The notes beneath the pieces were generated by a model, which was not told the origin of the DNA, searched no databases, and saw nothing but the letters and a program-made list of their open reading frames with translations. A program made the translations under genes and the position numbers. A stretch of 33,431 nt of DNA from an uncultured Flavobacteriaceae bacterium (GTDB lineage Bacteria; Bacteroidota; Bacteroidia; Flavobacteriales; Flavobacteriaceae): the NCBI GenBank assembly GCA_913043275.1, contig CAJWLL010000025.1:1-33431 (forward strand), given 5' to 3'. Shown piece by piece: positions 23,946-32,760 of the stretch (within the stretch, counting starts at the first letter, position 1; every line of letters begins with the position of its first letter).

Positions 23946-25217
23946 ATGTTACCGCTTTCATATCTGAGAGAACAACCCGAAAAAATAAAAGAGGGATTGG
24001 CCAAAAGAAATTTTCAAGAGCCAGAGCTAGTTGACCAACTGCTTGAAGTAGATCAAAAAAAAAGAAAACTTCAAAGCCAATTGGATCAAACTCTTTCCAA
24101 AAGCAATCAATTTGCTAAAGAAATTGGAACCCTTTATAAATCAGGGCAAGTAGAAAAAGCTAATGCGTTAAAATCGCAAACAAATGATTTAAAAACTACT
24201 GGAAAAACCCTACAAGAGAGACTCAAAAATATTGAAGTGGCCCTATTGTCCATCAGAACTCAAATTCCTAATGTACCTGACGAAAGTGTCCCCTTGGGGA
24301 ACTCGGAGAATGAAAATGAGGAGGTTTTTAGCGCAGGAACTATTCCAGATTTAGGCGAAGATGCGCTCCCACACTGGGATTTAGCTGTAAAATACGATTT
24401 GATCGATTTTGATTTGGGTAGTAAAATAACAGGTGCTGGATTCCCCGTTTATATAGGGAAAGGTGCCAAACTACAAAGGGCTCTTATTCAATACTTTTTG
24501 GACAAAAATACTGCTGCCGGTTATAAAGAATTTCAAGTACCCTACTTAGTCAACGAAGACTCAGGCTTTGGAACCGGACAGTTGCCCGATAAAGAAGGGC
24601 AAATGTACCACATTTCGGAAGATGGACTATATCTCATTCCTACAGCCGAAGTCCCTTTAACCAACCTTTTTAGAAATCAACTTTTAGAAGCCAAGGATTT
24701 ACCCATTTGCCTGACCAGTTACACCCCATGTTTCAGAAGAGAAGCTGGGAGTTATGGTTCTAACGTAAGGGGGCTCAATCGTCTCCATCAATTTGATAAA
24801 GTGGAAATCGTTAGACTTGAAGAACCTCAAAATTCCCGAGCGGCATTAGACAAGATGATAGATCACATCAAAGGTATTTTAGAAGAATTAGAACTCCCAT
24901 ATAGAATTCTAAAACTATGCGGCGGTGACCTTGGCTTTACTGCAGCATTGACCTTCGATTTTGAAGTATATTCTACCGCCCAAAAAAGATGGTTGGAGAT
25001 CAGCTCTGTTTCAACTTTCAATAGCTTCCAGTCTGAACGTTTGCAATTGCGTTACAAAGACGAAAATGGGAAAAAACAAACCATTCATACTCTTAACGGC
25101 AGTTCACTAGCCCTCCCTAGAGTGGTTGCAGGATTGTTAGAAAACCAACAAACTCAAAATGGAATCAATATACCAAAAGCATTGATTCCCTATACTGGTT
25201 TTGAAACAATCAAATGA
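23946..25217 (+). CDS. serS: seryl-tRNA synthetase
   Basis: 423 residues, normal for the enzyme, which charges tRNA-Ser. Residues 1-about 105 form the N-terminal antiparallel coiled coil that grips the tRNA-Ser long arm (QKKRKLQSQLDQTLSKSNQF). The class II core follows, with motif 2 CFRREAGSYGSNVRGLNRLHQFDKVE and motif 3 GSSLALPRVVAGLLENQQ near residue 390. TAEVPLTNLF is the serine-binding TxE loop. A -7 box sits just upstream. rsmA begins 60 bases downstream. Confidence 0.97.
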   Translation: MLPLSYLREQPEKIKEGLAKRNFQEPELVDQLLEVDQKKRKLQSQLDQTLSKSNQFAKEIGTLYKSGQVEKANALKSQTNDLKTTGKTLQERLKNIEVALLSIRTQIPNVPDESVPLGNSENENEEVFSAGTIPDLGEDALPHWDLAVKYDLIDFDLGSKITGAGFPVYIGKGAKLQRALIQYFLDKNTAAGYKEFQVPYLVNEDSGFGTGQLPDKEGQMYHISEDGLYLIPTAEVPLTNLFRNQLLEAKDLPICLTSYTPCFRREAGSYGSNVRGLNRLHQFDKVEIVRLEEPQNSRAALDKMIDHIKGILEELELPYRILKLCGGDLGFTAALTFDFEVYSTAQKRWLEISSVSTFNSFQSERLQLRYKDENGKKQTIHTLNGSSLALPRVVAGLLENQQTQNGINIPKALIPYTGFETIK

Positions 25218-25277
25218 TAGATGATAGTATAAAAGTTACATTTAATATTGTGAAACTGGACGTCGAAAAAAACACCA

Positions 25278-26057
25278 ATGAAAGCAGTTTATCCTAAAAA
25301 AAAATTAGGACAACATTTTCTGAATGATTTAAACATCGCCCAGAAAATCGTTAATTTACTCAATAATCAAGATTGTGACCACATCTTAGAAATAGGTCCC
25401 GGAATGGGAGTTCTTACCCAATTTCTTATCGCACGGGTCAAAAACTTAAAATTAGCTGAAATTGACATAGAATCCGTAGCTTACCTAGACCTGAAATATC
25501 CTGAGATGCAAAAACATATACTCAATGAGGATTTTCTCAAAATGGATCTCTCAAAAACCTTTCAAGGTAAACCCTTTGGCATCATTGGGAACTTTCCTTA
25601 CAACATTTCCAGCCAAATCGTTTTCAAAATCCTAGAGCACCGTCAACATATCCCATTTTTTTGCGGAATGTTTCAAAAAGAAGTCGCCCAAAGGATATGT
25701 AAAAACCCTGGTAACAAAAACTATGGAATACTCTCTGTTTTTTGTCAAACCTATTACCAAACTAGATATCATTTCAATGTTTCCCCGAATGTTTTTTCTC
25801 CGACTCCAAAAGTAGATTCTGGAGTACTCTCACTTAAAAGAAAGGAAGGTTTAATAATCGATTTCGATGAGAAGTTACTCTTTAAAATCGTCAAAACTGG
25901 ATTTCAACAACGCCGAAAGACCCTGAGAAACAGCCTCAAAAGTCTAAACATTCCACAAATTACTTTAGAAGATAGTATCTTTGACCTACGGCCCGAAAAA
26001 TTGTCCTCGGAGTTATTCATAGAACTGACAAAAAAAGTAGAAAATGCCAAAATTTGA
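25278..26057 (+). CDS. rsmA: 16S rRNA dimethyladenosine transferase
   Basis: 259 residues (also called KsgA). It dimethylates two adjacent adenines in the 3' hairpin of 16S rRNA late in small-subunit assembly. Motifs: KKLGQHFLND (N-terminus), the SAM-binding EIGPGMGVLTQFL, GIIGNFPYNISSQI (the NxPY catalytic motif, here NFPY), and FQQRRKTLRNSL in the C-terminal domain. Its last 14 bases overlap the start of mgtE in another frame, so the two are probably translationally linked. This rsmA-mgtE order recurs in flavobacteria. Confidence 0.97.
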   Translation: MKAVYPKKKLGQHFLNDLNIAQKIVNLLNNQDCDHILEIGPGMGVLTQFLIARVKNLKLAEIDIESVAYLDLKYPEMQKHILNEDFLKMDLSKTFQGKPFGIIGNFPYNISSQIVFKILEHRQHIPFFCGMFQKEVAQRICKNPGNKNYGILSVFCQTYYQTRYHFNVSPNVFSPTPKVDSGVLSLKRKEGLIIDFDEKLLFKIVKTGFQQRRKTLRNSLKSLNIPQITLEDSIFDLRPEKLSSELFIELTKKVENAKI

Positions 26058-27402
26058 AATCAACAAATCAGGGATAAAATTTATCAAGGATTTGATTGAT
26101 AGTGGTTTTGACAAAAGACTACGTAGAAAACTTCAAGACCTCCACTACGCCGATATCGCTGAGATCATCTATGAACTCTCCACTGATCAGGCGACCTATC
26201 TGGTCAAATTACTGGACAGTGAAAAAACAGCTGATGCCTTAGCAGAGCTCGATGAAGACATCCGAGAGGGCATAATAGAAAACCTTTCCGCCAAAGAAAT
26301 TGCAGAGGAGATCGAAGAGCTAGATACGGACGATGCCGCCGACCTTATAAGCGAATTGACAGAAGAGCGCCAAGAACGGGTTATGTCACAAATAAGTGAT
26401 ACAGAGCATTTGGAGGACATTCGTGAACTTCTTACCTATGATGAAGACACTGCCGGAGGCTTGATGGCCAAGGAGCTTGTAAAGGTCGATCAGGGACTCA
26501 GCGTACTCAAATGCCTCAATGCCATGCGTGCTCAGGCAGAAGAAGTAACGCGGGTACACTCCATTTATGTGGTCGACGACAACAACGTACTCAAAGGGCG
26601 ACTTTCCCTAAAAGACCTCATTACTGCCAGCTCAGGGGCCATTGTCAAAGATATTTATATTGCAAAGGTTGATTATGTAACCGTAGATCAACCTGGAGAA
26701 GAAGTGGCCGATATCATGTCCAAATACGACCTGGAAGCCATCCCTGTGGTCAACACCAAAAAACAACTCATGGGACGCATCACTATTGACGATATCGTTG
26801 ACCTGATTAAAGAAGAAGCCGAAAAAGACTATCAGTTGGCAGCAGGAATTTCGAACGACGTAGAGGCCAATGACGGTATTTTAGAACTCACCAAAGCCAG
26901 ATTGCCCTGGCTCTTTCTGGGGCTCTTGGGAGGTTTGGGCAGTGTGTTTATCCTTCAGGATTTTGAACAAGTCATGGAACTACCCGAACTGAGAAGTTTG
27001 TTTTTCTATACCCCACTGATTGCCGCAATGGCTGGTAATGTAGGGGTGCAATCCTCCGCTATTATCGTACAAGGATTGGCCAATAATGTCGTTAAAGGAT
27101 CATTGATCAACCTGCTTTTTAAAGAAATTGGATTGAGCCTAATCAACGGTTTGGCCCTTGCCCTAATCCTCATTCTCTTTGGTGTGATTATCCAACAAGA
27201 CCTCAGCATCAGCCTAACAATAGCAGGATCCATGATGGGTGTGATCATTATTGCCGCATTGATCGGTACTTTTGTTCCCGTTATTCTCAACAAAAGAGGC
27301 ATTGACCCAGCAATAGCTACTGGACCTTTTATCACAACTGCCAATGATATCTTTGGTATCTTCCTTTTCTTTTATATGGCTAAAATATTTTTGGGCTTCT
27401 AA
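26044..27402 (+). CDS. mgtE: magnesium transporter MgtE
   Basis: 452 residues, full length. The N-terminal superhelical domain (about 1-130) is acidic (LDTDDAADLISELTEERQE). A pair of CBS domains follows (about 135-260; LMAKELVKVDQG, HSIYVVDDNNVLKGRLSLKDL, AIPVVNTKKQLMGRITIDDIVD), and five membrane helices make up the C-terminus (about 280-452) with PLIAAMAGNVGVQSSAIIVQG lining the pore. MgtE is a Mg2+ channel closed by Mg2+ bound to the cytosolic domains. The ATG at 26044 overlaps rsmA by 14 bases. The gene looks somewhat richer in G+C than its surroundings, which may reflect strong expression. Confidence 0.96.
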   Translation: MPKFEINKSGIKFIKDLIDSGFDKRLRRKLQDLHYADIAEIIYELSTDQATYLVKLLDSEKTADALAELDEDIREGIIENLSAKEIAEEIEELDTDDAADLISELTEERQERVMSQISDTEHLEDIRELLTYDEDTAGGLMAKELVKVDQGLSVLKCLNAMRAQAEEVTRVHSIYVVDDNNVLKGRLSLKDLITASSGAIVKDIYIAKVDYVTVDQPGEEVADIMSKYDLEAIPVVNTKKQLMGRITIDDIVDLIKEEAEKDYQLAAGISNDVEANDGILELTKARLPWLFLGLLGGLGSVFILQDFEQVMELPELRSLFFYTPLIAAMAGNVGVQSSAIIVQGLANNVVKGSLINLLFKEIGLSLINGLALALILILFGVIIQQDLSISLTIAGSMMGVIIIAALIGTFVPVILNKRGIDPAIATGPFITTANDIFGIFLFFYMAKIFLGF

Positions 27403-27413
27403 AATTGCACATC

Positions 27414-28352
27414 ATGAAAGTTTTGCACCTAGAACAAAATCATCCCTCCCTGATCCATGGACTAAAAGCCTTAGGGTTCCAAAACGACCTTGCCTATAGC
27501 GATACTGTCGATGAAATCTTGGCTAAAATGGATCAATATGATGGACTCATCATCCGAAGCAAATATCCTATAAATGAAGCTTTTTTGACCCCCGCCAAAA
27601 AGCTAAAATTCATCGGTCGTGTAGGAGCAGGACTCGAAAATATAGATCTTAAAGCCTTAGAATCTCGGAACATTAACTTAATAAATGCTCCCGAGGGCAA
27701 TCGAAATGCCGTCGGAGAACACGCCCTGGCTATGCTTTTGTCTTTGATGAATAGACTTAAAGCGGGACATGCCTCCATACAATCCGGACAGTGGAACCGA
27801 GAAGATCATCGAGGCTGGGAACTCTCCGGCAGAACCGTAGGCATCATTGGATATGGTAATACAGGAAAAAGCTTCGCCAAAAGAATATCAGGTTTTGATG
27901 TCATAACCCTTTGCTACGATATTTTGGATAATGTAGGAGATCAATATGCCCAGCAAGTGGATTGGGAAACCCTTCAAAATAAGTCAGAAATCATCAGCCT
28001 CCACATTCCAGAAACCGATTTGACTCGTGGCATGATCGATAAAAAATTTATAGCGGGGATGAGCCACCCTTTTTGGCTATTAAATACCGCCCGTGGATCG
28101 GCAGTGATAACTGAGGACTTGGTAGCAGGCTTGCAGTCCCAAAAAATTATGGGTGCTGGATTGGATGTTTTGGAATACGAAACCCTATCCTTTTCCTCCA
28201 TTTTCAATAGGGATGAACTACCACAGGCACTACTGTATTTAATGGAAGCAGACCACGTATTGCTCAGTCCCCATGTCGCGGGTTGGACTCGAGAAAGTCA
28301 TGTCAAACTAGCCAATACCATTATAGAAAAGGTTAAAAAACTGTTTTTTTAG
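27414..28352 (+). CDS. D-2-hydroxyacid dehydrogenase (phosphoglycerate dehydrogenase-like)
   Basis: 312 residues from ATG 27414; a TTG three codons earlier is less likely. The NAD-binding motif GIIGYGNTGKSFAKR is at about residues 141-155. The three catalytic residues are present: Arg in LLNTARGSA, Glu in GLDVLEYE, His in LLSPHVAGWT. VGRVGAGLENIDL binds substrate. There is no C-terminal ACT domain, so it is a short form and may act on 3-phosphoglycerate, glyoxylate or another 2-hydroxyacid. It starts 11 bases after mgtE. Its stop overlaps that of aspartate kinase by 4 bases (TTAG). Confidence 0.9.
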   Translation: MKVLHLEQNHPSLIHGLKALGFQNDLAYSDTVDEILAKMDQYDGLIIRSKYPINEAFLTPAKKLKFIGRVGAGLENIDLKALESRNINLINAPEGNRNAVGEHALAMLLSLMNRLKAGHASIQSGQWNREDHRGWELSGRTVGIIGYGNTGKSFAKRISGFDVITLCYDILDNVGDQYAQQVDWETLQNKSEIISLHIPETDLTRGMIDKKFIAGMSHPFWLLNTARGSAVITEDLVAGLQSQKIMGAGLDVLEYETLSFSSIFNRDELPQALLYLMEADHVLLSPHVAGWTRESHVKLANTIIEKVKKLFF

Positions 28353-29611
28353 GCCTTTTCCCTGACCACAAACTGAGCAGTATTGAGCGTTCTTTGCTCT
28401 AAGAGTATTTCGCCTACTGCATTTTTGATAAAATTGATGGCAGGTTTGTCAAAATGGCGAATCGTATAGAGCGAAACCCCATCGTTAACCTTGACTTTAA
28501 ACTTCATTTTAAGTGCTTCCAACAAGGATTCCAGTTTACTGTACTTATTGTAAATGCATATAGAAAAACTGATGGCCGAGCTTTGGATCATCTCCACACG
28601 CATTTGGTATTGGTGCAAGAGTGCAAAAATCTCACTGATGTTCTCCTCCAGAATAAAAGAAAAGTCCTTTGAGGATAACTTTAATAGAGTTTGGTCATTT
28701 TTGACAATATAGCAAGGAACTTCTGGATCGAGGGTTTTTCCCTTGGAAACAGCTGTCCCCAAATCATAAGGGTTTTCAAACGATTTTACATATAGAGGGA
28801 TTTCCTTACGTTGGAGTGGCTGGATTGTTTTGGGATGAATTACAGATGCCCCGTAAAATGCCAATTCAATGGCTTCACGATAAGAGATTTGATGCAGTAA
28901 AACCGTGTCGCTGAACTTTCTTGGATCACCGTTCAATACCCCTGGAACGTCTTTCCAAATGGTCACCGAATGAGCCCCCAAGGCATAAGCAAAGATGGCT
29001 GCACTGTAGTCGGATCCTTCCCGTCCCAAGGTCGTGGTCAATCCATTGGAAGCACTACCGATAAAGCCCTGCGAAATAAAAGTACTTCTCCCAATAACTG
29101 CCTCTTGAATGGCCGCTTCAGTATCAGTCCAGCACAAATTCGCATCGCGGAAATAGGCATCCGTTTTGATACACTCACGGGCATCCAGCCAATAATTTTC
29201 CACACCTTGATTATTCATATAATGACTGATGATGATGGAGGAAATCAATTCCCCAACACTTACCACTTGATCGTAAACCAAACTGTATTCCACAGAATCA
29301 GTAGTGTTTAGAAAGCCTATAACGGTATCAAAAAGGGCGTTAACTTTTTGAGTGATCTCTGCATTTTCTACCTCGAACAAATCCCCAATAATGCGATGGT
29401 GATTTTCCCTAACCATTTCTATGTTTTTGAGAAACTGCTCCTTATTTTCAAAAAAGTAGTGCACCACTTGCTCCAAGGCGTTCGTAGTTTTTCCCATGGC
29501 CGACACCACAATCAAAGTATCTTTAAAACCGGTATGTTGTAAAACACGCAATATATTTTTAACCCCTGCGGCATCTTTGACAGAGGCTCCTCCAAACTTG
29601 AATACTTTCAT
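28349..29611 (-). CDS. lysC: aspartate kinase
   Basis: 420 residues, monofunctional (no homoserine dehydrogenase domain). It phosphorylates L-aspartate, the first step to Lys, Thr, Met and diaminopimelate. The N-terminus KFGGASVKDAAGV is the signature, followed by VVSAMGKTTNAL; the catalytic region has FIGSASNGLTTTLGREGSDYSAA and WKDVPGVLNGDPRKF. The C-terminal 120 residues form the ACT regulatory part, somewhat shorter than in two-ACT enzymes. The start is 2 bases after the acetyltransferase stop, so the two form an operon. The gene symbol is the generic choice; the paralogue type cannot be told. Confidence 0.94.
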   Translation of the reverse strand: MKVFKFGGASVKDAAGVKNILRVLQHTGFKDTLIVVSAMGKTTNALEQVVHYFFENKEQFLKNIEMVRENHHRIIGDLFEVENAEITQKVNALFDTVIGFLNTTDSVEYSLVYDQVVSVGELISSIIISHYMNNQGVENYWLDARECIKTDAYFRDANLCWTDTEAAIQEAVIGRSTFISQGFIGSASNGLTTTLGREGSDYSAAIFAYALGAHSVTIWKDVPGVLNGDPRKFSDTVLLHQISYREAIELAFYGASVIHPKTIQPLQRKEIPLYVKSFENPYDLGTAVSKGKTLDPEVPCYIVKNDQTLLKLSSKDFSFILEENISEIFALLHQYQMRVEMIQSSAISFSICIYNKYSKLESLLEALKMKFKVKVNDGVSLYTIRHFDKPAINFIKNAVGEILLEQRTLNTAQFVVREKA

Positions 29612-29613
29612 TC

Positions 29614-30102
29614 TTATGAATTAATTTTTGAGATATAGTTGTCTATGCTTTTTTTGTCCATTTGCACACTTCTCCAATCCTCTGAAATGGAGGCACCACT
29701 TTTTTGATAAAACTTAATTGCCGGGAGGTTCCAATTCAAAACGGCCCATTCGACCCGGTTCACTCCCGTATCGTAGGCATGCTCTAAAAAGGCGTTGTAC
29801 AATTGTGTACCTATCCCATTACTCTTCATCGGCTCTGTTACTATCAAATCCTCCAAGTGAAAAGTAGGCCCTTTCCAAGTGGAATAACGCGGGTAGAAGA
29901 GTGCTATACCGACCACTTTATCTGCCACTTCGGCTACAAAACATTCAAATAGGGGACGGTCTCCAAAACCGTCTCTTTCAATTTCGGCCTCAGTAACGAT
30001 TACCGCCTGTGGTTCCCTTTCAAAGATCGCCAATTCATGGATCAAAAATAAGATAGATGCTGCATCAGACTTAACGGCTTTTCGAATGTTAGCTTTTTTC
30101 AT
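29614..30102 (-). CDS. GNAT-family N-acetyltransferase (diamine acetyltransferase-like)
   Basis: 162 residues from ATG 30102. The GNAT fold is clear: ANIRKAVKSDAASILFLIHEL (N-terminal helix), CFVAEVADKVVGIALFYPRYSTWKGPTFHLEDLIV (beta 4), SNGIGTQLY (acetyl-CoA pyrophosphate loop), and WAVLNWNLPAIKFYQKSGA. The WKGPxxxLEDLxV and LNWNxPAIxFY stretches resemble spermidine/spermine or thialysine acetyltransferases, so a polyamine or lysine analogue is a likely substrate. It precedes aspartate kinase by 2 bases, an order I recall from other flavobacteria. A TATTTTTG -7 box lies just upstream. Confidence 0.88.
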   Translation of the reverse strand: MKKANIRKAVKSDAASILFLIHELAIFEREPQAVIVTEAEIERDGFGDRPLFECFVAEVADKVVGIALFYPRYSTWKGPTFHLEDLIVTEPMKSNGIGTQLYNAFLEHAYDTGVNRVEWAVLNWNLPAIKFYQKSGASISEDWRSVQMDKKSIDNYISKINS

Positions 30103-30109
30103 AATGTGG

Positions 30110-30117
30110 CAAAAATA
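30110..30117 (-). promoter_or_regulatory. -7 promoter box (TATTTTTG) for the acetyltransferase-lysC operon
   Basis: On the minus strand TATTTTTG matches TAnnTTTG, 7 bases before ATG 30102, which implies a nearly leaderless message. A GTTTG at 30126-30130 is too close to be the -33 element. Confidence 0.4.
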
Positions 30118-30180
30118 ATGTAACAAACTAGCATTATAAGATTTTGTTATATTTTATCACATTTTAGAGTTGAAGTGTAG

Positions 30181-30224
30181 AAAAAATAAATACACTGACT
30201 TTATGTTAACCAGTCAATCAGTGT
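30181..30224 (-). terminator. terminator after the pdxJ-hydrolase operon
   Basis: On the minus strand ACACTGA (30224-30218) pairs with TCAGTGT (30198-30192) and is followed by ATTTATTTTTT. The first arm lies inside the last codons of the hydrolase gene. The loop is long but contains additional AGTCA/TGACT pairing. Confidence 0.6.
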
Positions 30225-30974
30225 TTTAAAAAATAATTGAGGCTGTTCGGCATGTAACCAATGTCCGGCTCCCATAATTTCAATTATTTCAGCTTTGGGG
30301 AAATATTGTAAAATCATCTCCTTATCTTTATGTGGGTTGATGTAATTGGAATTCCCCCCGAAGAGAAAAAGGGTGGGTTTGTGGAATGAGTTTTGGGACA
30401 CAATGGCAGCACCTATGGATTCTACGGCATTTTTTAATACGGCGATGTTGGGACGAAATCCCAATTGACCTTCGGAAACCCAATGTAAATTTTTAAGCAA
30501 AAACTGACGGGTGCCCAGATCAGGTATGTAATTTTCTAAATGCTCGGCAGCGACCTTTCGGGAACTGATCTCTTCAAAGTTTAGGGTACTCAATCCCGCC
30601 AAAATTTTTTGGTGATGGGGGGCATAATATTTAGGGGCGATATCGGCGATGATCAATTTTTGGATACGATCCGCATGTTCCAAAGCAAAACCCATGGCAG
30701 TCTTACCACCCATGGAATGTCCCAATAAAATCACTTGAGACAATCCATGATGATCCAAATAAATCCGTAAATCCTCGACCATAGAATCATAATCAAAAAC
30801 ATCACTCCAAAAGCTCCTACCGTGGTTTCTTTGATCCACCAGATGAACGCAATAGCCTTTTTCTACTAGGTTTTTGGCTTGGGATTTCCAATTGTCACCC
30901 ATTCCTAAAAAACCGTGCAAAATGATCAAATGATTGTCTCCCGAACCTATGATATTGGAATTTAGGATATACAT
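30201..30974 (-). CDS. alpha/beta hydrolase (YbfF-like esterase family)
   Basis: 257 residues from ATG 30974. Alpha/beta-hydrolase motifs: oxyanion loop LHGFLGMGDNW, DQRNHGRS, nucleophile elbow LLGHSMGGKTAM, and the catalytic His in GAGHWLHAEQP near the C-terminus. DQRNHGxS and GHSMGG fit the YbfF/ABHD11 esterase group; the substrate is unknown. The start shares one base with the pdxJ stop (TGATG), so it is translationally coupled to pdxJ. A terminator follows at 30181-30224. Confidence 0.92.
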   Translation of the reverse strand: MYILNSNIIGSGDNHLIILHGFLGMGDNWKSQAKNLVEKGYCVHLVDQRNHGRSFWSDVFDYDSMVEDLRIYLDHHGLSQVILLGHSMGGKTAMGFALEHADRIQKLIIADIAPKYYAPHHQKILAGLSTLNFEEISSRKVAAEHLENYIPDLGTRQFLLKNLHWVSEGQLGFRPNIAVLKNAVESIGAAIVSQNSFHKPTLFLFGGNSNYINPHKDKEMILQYFPKAEIIEIMGAGHWLHAEQPQLFFKTLIDWLT

Positions 30975-31687
30975 CAACTCAGGCGTTGCAAATACATGGG
31001 AATAACATTTTCGAAACCCAAATATAGGGACTCGCAGACCAGTGCATGTCCAATGGAAACCTCCAACAGCTTGGGGATGTTTTGAGCAAAAAAGGCAATG
31101 TTTTCTAAATTGAGATCGTGTCCAGCATTGATGCCGATATCCAATTCATTGGCCACTATAGCTGCTTGGATGTAGGGAGCCACTGCTTTTTCAGGATTTT
31201 TCTTAAAATTTTGAGCATAAGCCTCGCTATACAACTCTATACGATCTGTTCCTGTTTTTTTGGCCCATTTGACCATCTCTTCCACCGGATCGACAAAAAT
31301 GGAGGTTCTTATACCATGATTTTTAAACTCACTGATAACTTCAATTAGAAAGTCCTTGTGTTTCATCGTATCCCACCCAGCATTGGAGGTAATGTCATCC
31401 TCGGCATCTGGAACTAAAGTCACCTGATCAGGTTGGATCTCTGTAACCAAATCGATGAATTTTGGAATGGGGTTCCCTTCGATATTGAGTTCAGTAGTCA
31501 ATACAGGGTGCAAACCCAAGGCATCTTCATAACGGATATGACGTTGATCCGGTCTAGGGTGGATGGTTATACCCTCTGCACCGAAGCTTTCCAAGTCTGT
31601 CGCTACTTTGATCAAATCGGGAACATTTCCCCCACGGGAGTTTCTCAGTGTGGCGATTTTGTTGATGTTTACACTTAACTGGGTCAT
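30974..31687 (-). CDS. pdxJ: pyridoxine 5'-phosphate synthase
   Basis: 237 residues. PdxJ condenses 1-deoxyxylulose 5-phosphate with 3-amino-2-oxopropyl phosphate to pyridoxine 5'-phosphate in the DXP-dependent vitamin B6 route. Motifs: SVNINKIATLRNSRGG (N-terminus), GITIHPRPDQRHIRYED, VTLVPDAEDDITSNAGWD, and GINAGHDLNLENI near the C-terminus. The length matches the family. It is divergent from nadK and is followed, with a one-base overlap, by an alpha/beta hydrolase gene. Confidence 0.96.
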   Translation of the reverse strand: MTQLSVNINKIATLRNSRGGNVPDLIKVATDLESFGAEGITIHPRPDQRHIRYEDALGLHPVLTTELNIEGNPIPKFIDLVTEIQPDQVTLVPDAEDDITSNAGWDTMKHKDFLIEVISEFKNHGIRTSIFVDPVEEMVKWAKKTGTDRIELYSEAYAQNFKKNPEKAVAPYIQAAIVANELDIGINAGHDLNLENIAFFAQNIPKLLEVSIGHALVCESLYLGFENVIPMYLQRLS

Positions 31688-31772
31688 GGTTTTTCTATTA
31701 GACCCATAAAAATAAGAACTATAACTGGCTTAGTATAAATTTTCCGTGTCAAAAGGCAAGCCCAATAAAGTT

Positions 31773-31786
31773 TTGTAATTTTACAA
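31773..31786. promoter_or_regulatory. palindrome TTGTAA-TT-TTACAA before nadK
   Basis: Perfect 6-base arms around a 2-base spacer, ending 14 bases before the nadK ATG in the pdxJ/nadK divergent region. It could be an operator for either gene or a chance AT-rich palindrome. No regulator can be named. Confidence 0.35.
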
Positions 31787-31800
31787 CCTAAGCTTTTGTG

Positions 31801-32682
31801 ATGAAGATCGCTGTTTTTTGTGCATTTGATACGCCTTCAACAATAGAATTTGCCAAGGCTGCCATTGCTTATTTAGAAAACAAAGGACACCGATTGTCTC
31901 TGGACAGTCGCCTAGTAGAAAACCTGCCTCTGGAAGCCAAAAAGTACAATGCTTTCGATGCTAGTACCACTCTAGATTCCGACAATGATTATCTGTTCTC
32001 CATAGGTGGAGATGGAACATTATTGCGTTCTATCCCTTTTGTAAAAGACACTCAAATCCCCATATTGGGTATAAATACAGGACATTTGGGCTTTTTGACT
32101 AGTCTACAAAAAGAATCACTTAATGAGGCTTTGGACAAATTATTTGATAAAAAATTCAAATTGGTCAAACGCGCATTGCTAGCCGTAGAATTGTCTTCTC
32201 CATCATTAAAAATCGATGAATTTGGTTATGCACTTAATGAAATTAGTATCAACAGAAAAAACACGACTGCCATGTTGAGTATCGCTACCGAAATCGACAA
32301 GGAATTTTTAACCACATATTGGGCCGATGGGCTAATCATTGCAACCCCTACCGGTTCAACAGGATATTCATTGAGTAGTGGAGGACCTATTTTGAAGCCA
32401 GAAACCGAGGGAATTGTTCTCAATCCGATAGCCCCTCACAATTTGAATATCAGACCGCTGGTTGTTCCAGATAAAGTAGAAATAGAAATTAGGGTAGATG
32501 GCCGTGGTGAGGATCATTTATTATCCTTGGATTCACGAATTTTTACTATCAAAAACGGAACTCTGATTTACATTAAAAAAGCCCCTTTTTCTATCTTTAC
32601 TGTAGAACTGGAAGGGGACAATTATTTTAAGACTCTTCGTAAGAAGCTTTTTTGGGGTTATGATGCCCGCAATAGGCAATAA
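31801..32682 (+). CDS. nadK: NAD kinase
   Basis: 293 residues from ATG 31801; GTG 31798 is an alternative. It phosphorylates NAD to NADP. The signature FSIGGDGTLLRSIP is at about residues 63-76, with LGINTGHLGFLTS and ATPTGSTGYSLSSGGPILKP further on. The length is typical. In Bacteroidota nadK commonly precedes a DUF6089-like protein, uppS and bamA; the next gene here fits that order. Confidence 0.96.
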   Translation: MKIAVFCAFDTPSTIEFAKAAIAYLENKGHRLSLDSRLVENLPLEAKKYNAFDASTTLDSDNDYLFSIGGDGTLLRSIPFVKDTQIPILGINTGHLGFLTSLQKESLNEALDKLFDKKFKLVKRALLAVELSSPSLKIDEFGYALNEISINRKNTTAMLSIATEIDKEFLTTYWADGLIIATPTGSTGYSLSSGGPILKPETEGIVLNPIAPHNLNIRPLVVPDKVEIEIRVDGRGEDHLLSLDSRIFTIKNGTLIYIKKAPFSIFTVELEGDNYFKTLRKKLFWGYDARNRQ

Positions 32683-32760
32683 TTCTATCATTTGAAAGTT
32701 AAAGATTATGGGTAATAATGGATAAAATTAATGCCCCTAATTTTTATACCCTAAACTTAA

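Noticed and set aside
26196-26420. Ser-rich minus-strand frame opposite mgtE
   Set aside because: Antisense of the acidic N-terminal domain of MgtE; no start context or homology.
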